Assembly (NCBI GenBank): GCA_027019845.1
Contig: JALUWE010000506.1
Span: 1-6,947 of the forward strand
DNA length: 6,947 nt
Direction of reading: 5' to 3'
From: Anaerolineales bacterium
GTDB taxonomy: Bacteria; Chloroflexota; Anaerolineae; Anaerolineales; JABWBV01
Part shown: in pieces, positions 1-4,463 of the stretch
Numbering within the stretch: position 1 is the first letter of the stretch
Layout: every line of letters begins with the position of its first letter
The notes under the pieces: model-generated
Seen by the model: the letters and a program-made list of their open reading frames with translations, nothing else
The model's database searches: none
What the model was told of the DNA's origin: nothing
Made by a program: the position numbers and the translations under genes

Positions 1-63
1 GGTCTGGATGCCCAATTGCAGCGTGGGGCACCGGCCCAGAATAACCACCCGTATTTTTTCCAT
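1..63 (-). CDS. Response-regulator-like protein, N-terminal fragment (runs off the left edge)
   Basis: Only the first 21 codons are present. The ATG at 63 is preceded on the minus strand by GGAGG with a 10-nt spacer, so the start is well supported. The peptide begins MEKIRVVIL, then GRCP, then TLQLGIQT. It aligns without gaps to the usual NarL/LuxR-family receiver start, IRVLIV-DDHP-LVREGLRT: the hydrophobic beta-1 strand, the Pro and the Gly-Ile/Leu of the first helix are in register. The two acidic residues that bind Mg2+ in such receivers are replaced by Gly and Arg. If the family call is right, this would be a pseudo-receiver that probably does not use ordinary Asp phosphorylation. The fragment is too short to prove the family; any protein opening with a Rossmann-like beta strand could look similar. 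It has its own promoter and is separated from the upstream leftward gene by a terminator. Confidence 0.45.
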   Translation of the reverse strand, partial: MEKIRVVILGRCPTLQLGIQT

Positions 64-153
64 GGCGCGTTTTCCTCCAGGCAACGAAATGATGCGAGAT
101 GATTACCTGTTTGGGTTTGGCGATGGGGGAAGGGCGGGGGAAAGATGGGGGTT

Positions 154-181
154 ATTATAGCACACGCCGCCGCGGGGTAAA
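154..181 (-). promoter_or_regulatory. Probable promoter of the left-edge gene
   Basis: On the minus strand a perfect TATAAT lies at 159-154. A partial -35 box, TTTACC (181-176), sits 16 nt upstream. Transcription would start near 147, giving a leader of about 85 nt before the ATG at 63. The -35 box overlaps the T-run of the terminator at 179-214, so one transcription unit ends where the next begins. The -10 box is strong and the -35 box weak. Confidence 0.5.
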
Positions 182-214
182 AAAACAGGCGGCGGTTATG
201 TTGACTGCCGCCTG
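179..214 (-). terminator. Rho-independent terminator, leftward
   Basis: CAGGCGGC (186-193) and GCCGCCTG (207-214) form a perfect 8-bp GC-rich stem. Wobble and A-T pairs can extend it inward to a loop of about 5 nt. Seven A at 179-185 become a seven-T run directly after the stem on the minus strand. It lies about 170 bp downstream of the stop of the leftward gene 387-1349 and should end that transcript. No T-run follows on the plus strand, so it reads one way only. Confidence 0.85.
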
Positions 215-386
215 AAAAGTGTGCTGATCGGGGCACGAAAGCGATAAACAAGACTATTCGGTTCTGGATGCTTTGACAAATGGACGCCAAGTGTCTCCCT
301 GGTTCTTGAAATCGTGCTTACCCACTGTATCCACTTTGTGTACGCCGCCGGAACAGCTCGTCACCGAGCAAAACCGCTCAGCGTTT

Positions 387-1349
387 TCATTTGACTTGCC
401 CCAGATATTCAAGAATTTCAGCCGGGGGAGCGCTAACGTTTTCGATTGTGCGGAGGATGGTCCGCAATGTGACCAGTTCCTGCCCGCTGATCGTCTTGAA
501 CATCGTTTCCAGAACCACAACGCGGCCATCCGTTGGGTCTACATAGGCCGAGCGGGATGTCTCTTGCGCAGGTATTGAAGAGGCATCTGTGATACGTACC
601 ACGAGAGGGGTATCGTAGACCTCTCGATAGGTAAACCGGATCAGGTTTTGGTTCTCCACGAGCACCCCGGTTTTACTCAGCTGCGCTCCCCGGCTATAAG
701 CATCCTCAAGATGTAATAAAAACCTGCCGTCCAACCGCAGGCTTGGCGGCCTATCCACCGTCATGTTTTCGTTAATGGTCAGATTGTGCCACACCTTGTT
801 CCGGTATACGCTGACTTGAATCAGTTGGCCGGACAGATCACGCATCAGTGAGACGCCCTCCACCACCTGATTACTGGCGTTGATCTGGTACCAGGTTTCG
901 AACAGGAAAGTAGGCGGGATGCTGATGCCGTATTCCGTGTCTGCAGGGCCTTCGGCTGCTGGATGTTCTTCCTGATAAACAGTGTGTAGCCAGCCGGGTT
1001 GGATGTATTGGGAGGCAAATTGTGTGTACAGTGTGCGGAACTCGTCGATAATCGGGTTGGCCGGGATGTTCTCCGGCAAGCGATTCTGGATGCTGGATGG
1101 ACTGCTGATGGCGGCGCTTTGGGTGGTCATCGAAGCGGCTACAAGCCCCGAAGCCGATTCCAGCGCCACGCCTTGCTGATTGGATGCGGACTGTTTCTGC
1201 ACCGGCGCGGCCGCTGCTACAGACAACTGAGGTTCGGTAACAGGAGGCGCGTTGCCAGCACGCGCCCCGTAGCCGGAACGGTATAGCCACTCTCCTGCTG
1301 CGAGCAGGAGCAGAAGCGAGACGATCAATATTTTGGCAAAATTACGCAT
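387..1349 (-). CDS. Membrane-anchored or secreted protein of unknown function
   Basis: 320 aa, not recognised as a named family. Residues 1-5 hold basic residues (MRNFAK), followed by a strongly hydrophobic stretch at about 6-23: an uncleaved signal anchor or a signal peptide. A possible AxA-type cleavage site is at A29-R30-A31. No lipobox Cys is present, and I see no Cys in the whole protein. Residues 32-95 are a low-complexity Ala/Ser/Pro/Gln linker. Residues 96-320 look like one folded, beta-rich extracytoplasmic domain with several aromatic-rich strands (around 148-156 and 178-189); the C-terminal part has paired strands near 265-300. The pattern is loosely like LolA/RseB-type beta folds, but I cannot assign it. 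An ATG two codons further upstream (1355) is disfavoured because the Shine-Dalgarno sequence would touch it. The gene stands alone: leftward terminator downstream, repeats upstream. Confidence 0.8.
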   Translation of the reverse strand: MRNFAKILIVSLLLLLAAGEWLYRSGYGARAGNAPPVTEPQLSVAAAAPVQKQSASNQQGVALESASGLVAASMTTQSAAISSPSSIQNRLPENIPANPIIDEFRTLYTQFASQYIQPGWLHTVYQEEHPAAEGPADTEYGISIPPTFLFETWYQINASNQVVEGVSLMRDLSGQLIQVSVYRNKVWHNLTINENMTVDRPPSLRLDGRFLLHLEDAYSRGAQLSKTGVLVENQNLIRFTYREVYDTPLVVRITDASSIPAQETSRSAYVDPTDGRVVVLETMFKTISGQELVTLRTILRTIENVSAPPAEILEYLGQVK

Positions 1350-1355
1350 CGTCAT

Positions 1356-1362
1356 ACCTCCT
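1356..1362 (-). promoter_or_regulatory. Ribosome binding site that decides the start of the 387-1349 gene
   Basis: The minus strand reads AGGAGGT at 1362-1356. From GGAGG there is 1 nt to the ATG at 1355 but 7 nt to the ATG at 1349. The second spacing is the normal one, so translation most likely starts at 1349, two codons later than the longest reading frame. Confidence 0.75.
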
Positions 1363-1391
1363 GCCGGGAAAATGCTGCCTTCTCGAAAATT

Positions 1392-1420
1392 ATCCTATCA
1401 CATCCCCCTCCCCCCCACAA
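1392..1420 (-). promoter_or_regulatory. Weak candidate promoter of the 387-1349 gene
   Basis: On the minus strand TTGTGG (1420-1415) and TAGGAT (1397-1392) are separated by 17 nt, and the start would fall about 36 nt before the ATG at 1349. Each box matches consensus only in part (3/6 and 4/6), and the spacer is a G-run. A GATAAT overlapping the -10 region is an alternative. This is a position-supported guess. Confidence 0.3.
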
Positions 1421-1484
1421 CGGCTTAACCGCCAGTTTTGGATTGCCACTTCCGGCAATTTCCTCCTGGATTCGCGGGGGGTTC

Positions 1485-1548
1485 GAGCAGGCATCCTGAG
1501 CGAAGCGAGCCTGTAAGGATGGGGATTGGGGATTGGGTAATTGTGCCC
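1485..1548 (-). repeat. Solitary ATCCT-type hairpin repeat with G-rich tail
   Basis: CATCCT (1492-1497) and AGGATG (1516-1521) are perfect inverted arms. Between them lies GAGCGAAGCGA (1498-1508), whose GCGAAGC core (1500-1506) is the classic very stable DNA mini-hairpin with a C(GAA)G triloop. To the right, GGGGATT is repeated, followed by GGGTAATTGTG. Read on the minus strand, this gives the same order as the array at 3986-4415 (AT-rich spacer, C-rich run, CATCCT...AGGATG), so it is a fifth, inverted, distant copy of that family. Confidence 0.7.
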
Positions 1549-1617
1549 TGATTTCGAATATCTTTGAAACCGCAACCATCATTACTGAGGGAGCGCACCC
1601 CTGCCTGTCATTCTGAG

Positions 1618-1701
1618 GGAGCGCAGCGACCGAAGAATCCGGAGCGCAGCGACCGAAGAATCCGGAGCGCAGCGACCGAAGAATCCGGAGCGCAGCGACC
1701 G
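1618..1701 (+). repeat. 23-bp tandem repeat, about 3.6 copies
   Basis: Units 1618-1640, 1641-1663 and 1664-1686 are identical, each running from GGAGCGCAGCGA to CCGAAGAATCC. A partial fourth covers 1687-1701 and runs into the palindrome. The unit is the 3' two-thirds of the ATTCT...AGAAT hairpin, lacking the left arm. The identity of the copies suggests recent slippage or unequal exchange. Confidence 0.9.
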
Positions 1702-1728
1702 TCGGGGCGACCGGCCGGTCGCCCCGAC
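1701..1728. repeat. 28-bp perfect palindrome, centre of copy A
   Basis: GTCGGGGCGACCGG (1701-1714) is followed at once by its exact reverse complement (1715-1728), with no loop. It can form a cruciform or act as a symmetric protein site. The counterpart in copy B (6766-6793) is also a perfect palindrome but differs at position 4 and, correspondingly, at position 25. Confidence 0.9.
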
Positions 1729-1788
1729 CACCAATAACCACGCGCCGGTCATCCGTCTCCCGTCCCCGGTATCCGTCCCCGGTCCCCC

Positions 1789-1822
1789 GTCATTCTGAGG
1801 GCACGCAGTGCCCGAAGAATCT
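1789..1822 (+). repeat. ATTCT...AGAAT hairpin with GCA triloop
   Basis: ATTCT (1792-1796) pairs with AGAAT (1816-1820). GGGCAC (1799-1804) pairs with GTGCCC (1808-1813). The loop is GCA (1805-1807), closed by C-G. The two stems are separated by GA opposite GA (1797-1798 and 1814-1815), a tandem G/A mismatch. The same hairpin recurs exactly at 6697-6725. A half copy follows at 1823-1845. Confidence 0.85.
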
Positions 1823-1888
1823 GGAGCGCAGTGCCCGAAGAATCTCCCCCCATCGCAAACGAGATTCTTCGCTGTCGCTCAGAATGAC

Positions 1889-1986
1889 ATTAAGGAACAG
1901 CGCTCAGAATGACATTAAGGAACAGCGCTCAGAATGACATAAGGAACAGCGCTCAGAATGACACAAATAACATCGCTCGGAATGTC
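1889..1986. repeat. 25-bp tandem repeat, four copies, at the right end of copy A
   Basis: Two identical 25-bp units (1889-1913, 1914-1938), a 24-bp unit (1939-1962) and a diverged one (1963-1986) each contain AACAGCGCTCAGAATGAC or a variant. The CGCTCAGAATGAC part is the terminal inverted repeat of copy A, so its outer tip has been amplified outward together with an ATTAAGG spacer. Only one arm of the hairpin is present per unit. Confidence 0.88.
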
Positions 1987-2158
1987 ATAAAACGCGTCCT
2001 GTGGACAAATAGCATAAGGCTCTATTGGGTATTGCATCCTGAAACGCATCCCCCAACTTGAAATCTTCAAGTCCGTGTCCCGCCATGTTTTCCGTATACC
2101 AATGCCTGGCGCGGGAAGTCGGAGGAACTCGCCGCACGTGGCACGTCGCACCTCCCCC
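1987..2158. other. Gap without a gene downstream of the Uma2-family gene
   Basis: No convincing gene. ACTTGAA (2056-2062) and TTCAAGT (2066-2072) form a 7-bp hairpin with a 3-nt loop, with no T-run on either strand, so it is not a standard terminator. GCACGTG and GCACGTC (2134-2147) are a short tandem repeat next to the stop codon of the leftward Uma2 gene. A leftward 33-codon frame inside (stop near 1989) has no RBS and is not called. Confidence 0.6.
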
Positions 2159-2758
2159 CTACTCCTCGAAAACGCTGGCCGTTTCGATCTCGAATCCTTC
2201 CAGCAGGCGTGAATGCGCTTTCTCTCCCATCCCTGCTTTCACGATCAGGGTATACACCCCCTCGTCCAGCCCAAAGACTTCGACAGTTTTGGCATCCGGA
2301 TCGACGATCCAGTATTCCAGAATGCCCGCCTGGGCGTATTCGTAGAATTTATCGTGGCGGTCGGTTTTGCGTGTGCCGGGGGAGACAACCTCGACGGCCA
2401 GGTCCGGCGGGCCGGAAAACGCCTCGCCAATTCTGTGCTGGTTGGCTGCCAGGAAGAAGACAATATCAGGCTGACGAATTTTGCCAGGCCACAGGCGAAT
2501 AGCAAGGGGCGCAAAAGCTGTTGTGCCCAGTTTGTGCTCTCGAACAAAGGCCTTGAGTTCGGAATAATAGTTGTCCACTACTTTCTGATGTGTAAAGCTG
2601 GGCGGCGGCATGATGAATAATTCTCCCTCCGACAGTTCGATGATCTGGTTGCTGTCCGGCAGGTTGAAATAATCCGTCTCGGTCCATTGGCCTTGTGGCG
2701 GCCAGAGCCGGGCAACCTGGGTGGCGTAACGGGGGTGTTCCTGCTCGATAGTAGCCAT
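2159..2758 (-). CDS. Uma2-family (DUF820) PD-(D/E)xK nuclease-like protein
   Basis: 199 aa, close to the usual 180-200 aa of the family. These are stand-alone proteins with a restriction-endonuclease-like fold, common in Cyanobacteria and Chloroflexota and often present in many copies; their biological substrate is unknown. Family marks: an N-terminal WTETDYFNLP helix, then IIELSEGELFIMPPPS with acidic E41/E45 (38-54), HQKVV (57-61), QPDIVFF with D98 (96-102), and DLAVEVVSPGTRKTD with E123 (119-133). Next comes DKFYEYAQAGILEYWIVDP with K137 (136-154), and the C-terminal strand pair typical of the family. D98 and E123 are the likely metal-binding residues. GGAG lies 7 nt before the ATG at 2758. 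The gene is divergent from tgt across 96 bp and probably has no operon partner. Confidence 0.93.
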   Translation of the reverse strand: MATIEQEHPRYATQVARLWPPQGQWTETDYFNLPDSNQIIELSEGELFIMPPPSFTHQKVVDNYYSELKAFVREHKLGTTAFAPLAIRLWPGKIRQPDIVFFLAANQHRIGEAFSGPPDLAVEVVSPGTRKTDRHDKFYEYAQAGILEYWIVDPDAKTVEVFGLDEGVYTLIVKAGMGEKAHSRLLEGFEIETASVFEE

Positions 2759-2791
2759 TGTTTGTCTCCAGAAATGCGCTTTTCATTTTCG

Positions 2792-2800
2792 ATTATAGCA
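2792..2800 (-). promoter_or_regulatory. Extended -10 promoter of the Uma2-family gene
   Basis: The minus strand reads TGCTATAAT at 2800-2792, a perfect extended -10 (TG, one base, TATAAT). No good -35 box is seen 16-18 nt upstream, which extended -10 promoters tolerate. Transcription would begin near 2785, leaving a leader of about 27 nt with the GGAG site. Confidence 0.65.
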
Positions 2801-2840
2801 TGACTTCTATCACGGCTGCGTTCACCATCCGAAAAACGGG

Positions 2841-2846
2841 TATAAT
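2841..2846 (+). promoter_or_regulatory. -10 box of tgt, predicting a leaderless transcript
   Basis: A perfect TATAAT at 2841-2846 is followed after 8 nt by the GTG start of tgt at 2855. Transcripts normally begin about 7 nt after the -10 box, which is essentially at the start codon. The upstream -35 region is poor (TTCACC at 2821-2826 is only 14 nt away). An in-frame TAA at 2843-2845, inside the box, rules out a start further upstream. Confidence 0.6.
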
Positions 2847-2854
2847 CCCCACCC

Positions 2855-3982
2855 GTGACCTCTCCGCCCTCCAGCCCGAAACATTCACCCTTCAGCTTTC
2901 AACTCCTCGCCCGGGATGGCCGCGCCCGCGCCGGCGTATTCCACACCCCTCACGGGCCTATCGAGACCCCGGTCTTCGCGCCGGTGGGCACCCAGGCCAC
3001 GGTCAAGGCGCTCACCCCCGCGCAGCTGCACGAGCTGGATGCCAGCCTGGTGCTCGCCAACACCTACCACCTCTACCTGCGCCCCGGCGACGATCTGGTG
3101 GCCGAGATGGGCGGGCTGCACGCGTTCATGGGGTGGCCGCGGCCCATCCTGACCGACTCCGGCGGGTTCCAGGTCTTCTCCCTGGGCGGCACGAACAAAA
3201 TCGACGATGAAGGGGTGACGTTCAAAAGCCACATCGACGGCGCCATCCACCGTTTCACCCCTGAAAAAGCCATCCAGATTCAAGAAAACCTGGGCGCGGA
3301 CATCATCATGGCCTTCGACCAGTGTCCGGAACCGTATGATCGCGGCGAGGTAGAAGCCGCGGTGGCGCGCACCCATGCCTGGCTGGAGCGCTGCGTGGCC
3401 GCCAAAACCCGCCCCGATCAGGCGTTGTTCGGCATCACGCAGGGCGGCATACACCCCGACCTGCGCGAACGCTCCGCGGAATTTGTGACCTCCTTCGACC
3501 TGCCCGGCTATGCCATCGGCGGGTTGGCCGTGGGCGAGACCAAGCCCGAGATGCACGCCATGCTCGAACTGATGGACGCCTGCCTGCCCCAAGACAAGCC
3601 GCGCTACCTGATGGGCGTGGGCACCCCTGCCGACCTGATCAACGGTGTGCGGCGCGGGGTGGACGTGTTCGACTGTGTGCTGCCCACCCGCATGGCGCGC
3701 AACCACGCGGTCTTCACCCGCCACGGCTCGCGGCTGAACCTGAAAAACGCGCCCTTCGCCCGCGACCCGCGGCCCATTGACGAAAACTGCACCTGCTACA
3801 CCTGCCAGCACTTCACCCGCGCCTACCTGCGTCACCTGATCGTCGCCAAAGAGATGCTCTCGGCCACCTTGCTTTCCATTCACAACCTGCACACCCTCAT
3901 CCAGCTCGCCAAAGACATGCGCCAGGCCATCCTCAAGGGCCGTTTCGAGTCGCTGGTGAGAGCGTTCGAGTTTCGAGTTTAA
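2855..3982 (+). CDS. tgt: tRNA-guanine transglycosylase (queuosine pathway)
   Basis: 375 aa, the same length as the E. coli enzyme, complete and intact. It exchanges guanine 34 of tRNA-Asp, -Asn, -His and -Tyr for the queuosine precursor preQ1 in the cytoplasm. Visible marks: RDGRARAG (20-27), ETPVFAPVGTQATVK (37-51), TDSGGFQVFSLGG with substrate-binding D101 (100-112), AFDQCPEP with D155 and C157 (153-160), GITQGG (193-198) and GGLAVGE with V226 (222-228). GVDVFDCVLPTRMARN (268-283) carries the nucleophile D273. The zinc ligands are C312, C314, C317 and H343. C157 and V226 are the residues associated with preQ1 rather than queuine. The GTG at 2855 is the only usable start: no ATG, GTG or TTG lies between it and the conserved core, and a stop lies 9 nt upstream. 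No Shine-Dalgarno is present. No other queuosine gene is adjacent. Confidence 0.97.
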   Translation: MTSPPSSPKHSPFSFQLLARDGRARAGVFHTPHGPIETPVFAPVGTQATVKALTPAQLHELDASLVLANTYHLYLRPGDDLVAEMGGLHAFMGWPRPILTDSGGFQVFSLGGTNKIDDEGVTFKSHIDGAIHRFTPEKAIQIQENLGADIIMAFDQCPEPYDRGEVEAAVARTHAWLERCVAAKTRPDQALFGITQGGIHPDLRERSAEFVTSFDLPGYAIGGLAVGETKPEMHAMLELMDACLPQDKPRYLMGVGTPADLINGVRRGVDVFDCVLPTRMARNHAVFTRHGSRLNLKNAPFARDPRPIDENCTCYTCQHFTRAYLRHLIVAKEMLSATLLSIHNLHTLIQLAKDMRQAILKGRFESLVRAFEFRV

Positions 3983-3985
3983 GTT

Positions 3986-4415
3986 CCCCACCCCCATCCT
4001 TCGACTACGAGCGGCCGGAGTTCGGTACGAACTCTCCCCGCCCTCCGCTCAGGATGCCATTCCCAATTCACAATTAACCGTTCACCATTCACAATTCCCT
4101 ATCCCCACCCCCATCCTTCGACTACGAGCGGCCGGAGTTCGATACGAACTCTCCCCGCCCTCCGCTCAGGATGCCATTCACCATTCACAATTAACCGTTC
4201 ACCATTCACAATTCCTTATCCCCACCCCCATCCTTCGACTACGAGCGGCTGCGCCACCCTCCGCTCAGGATGCCATTCCCAATTCACAATTAACCGTTCA
4301 CAATTCACCATTCACAATTCCCTATCCCCACCCCCATCCTTCGACTACAGGCTCACTCCGCTCCCCTTCAGGATGCCATTCACCATTCACAATTAACCAT
4401 TCACCATTCACAATT
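3986..4415 (+). repeat. Tandem array of four hairpin repeats (117, 117, 106 and about 90 bp)
   Basis: Units start at 3986, 4103, 4220 and 4326, each with CCCCACCCCCATCC. In unit 1, three nested perfect stems are visible: CATCCT 3995-4000 with AGGATG 4051-4056; GAGCGG 4009-4014 with CCGCTC 4045-4050; GAGTTCG 4018-4024 with CGAACTC 4028-4034 around loop GTA. Unit 2 has the same stems with loop ATA. Unit 3 keeps the outer two stems but has lost the inner hairpin. Unit 4 keeps only the CATCCT/AGGATG arms around a different centre. AT-rich spacers made of TTCACCATTCACAATT-type words separate the hairpins. No gene is encoded. The array may also stop tgt transcripts, as no other terminator is seen there. 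Confidence 0.9.
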
Positions 4416-4445
4416 CCCTATCCCTATCCCTATCCCTATCCCTAT
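4416..4445 (+). repeat. CCCTAT hexamer tandem repeat, five perfect copies, just upstream of uppP
   Basis: Five CCCTAT units (4416-4445) are followed by decaying versions (CCCTCA, TCCCCA, TCCCCC) that run straight into the ATG at 4464. The tract occupies the place where a Shine-Dalgarno sequence would be expected, and none is present on this strand. It resembles C-rich short tandem repeats seen in repeat-rich environmental genomes. Such tracts can change copy number by slippage; an effect on uppP is possible but not shown. Confidence 0.9.
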
Positions 4446-4463
4446 CCCTCATCCCCATCCCCC

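Larger units (their letters stand above)
1607..1888. repeat. Composite MITE-like/REP-like element, copy A (282 bp)
   Basis: The element starts with GTCATTCTGAGGG (1607-1619) and ends with the inverted counterpart CGCTCAGAATGAC (1876-1888), so its ends are inverted repeats. Internal order: an ATTCT...AGAAT hairpin (1610-1638), 23-bp tandem copies (1618-1701), a 28-bp perfect palindrome (1701-1728), a C-rich stretch with CCGTC/CCCCGGT motifs, a second ATTCT...AGAAT hairpin (1789-1822), a short spacer with CATCGC, and the inverted right end (1861-1888). The same order recurs in copy B at 6694-6884. No coding capacity is credible; reading frames through it give Arg/Leu/Ser-rich repeat peptides. 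Non-autonomous mobile DNA is inferred from form; no target-site duplication was identified. Confidence 0.75.

Noticed and set aside
254..361. A leftward 36-codon GTG frame ending at 254, with a Lys/His/Asp-rich, protein-like sequence (KHDFKNQGDTWRPF)
   Set aside because: The composition looks plausible for a small protein, but there is no Shine-Dalgarno, no recognisable family and only one Cys. It sits between a gene and its terminator, so it is kept only as a remote possibility.
1618..1701. CRISPR-like direct repeats or plasmid iterons
   Set aside because: The 23-bp units abut with no spacers, and no replication protein gene is present. They are fragments of a hairpin repeat that also occurs elsewhere in the window.
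1352..1741. A leftward 129-codon frame over the repeats
   Set aside because: It translates the 23-bp repeats and the palindrome (RILRSLR/GFFGR-type words). It lacks independent coding signs, and the similar leftward frame at 6610-6861 arises from copy B in the same way.
2056..2072. Hairpin as terminator of the Uma2-family gene
   Set aside because: The stem is AT-rich with 7 bp, and no T-run follows on either strand.
2885..3997. A 370-codon leftward open frame antisense to tgt
   Set aside because: It mirrors the high-GC codon pattern of tgt, has a Gly/Val/His-rich low-information composition and no family motif, while tgt on the other strand has every catalytic residue.
3986..4415. CRISPR array
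   Set aside because: Repeat units are 106-117 bp with internal hairpins, and the AT-rich spacers are themselves near-identical; there are no unique spacers of 30-40 bp and no cas gene.
4416..4445. Telomere-like end sequence
   Set aside because: CCCTAT resembles telomeric hexamers only superficially; it is internal, short and next to a bacterial gene start.
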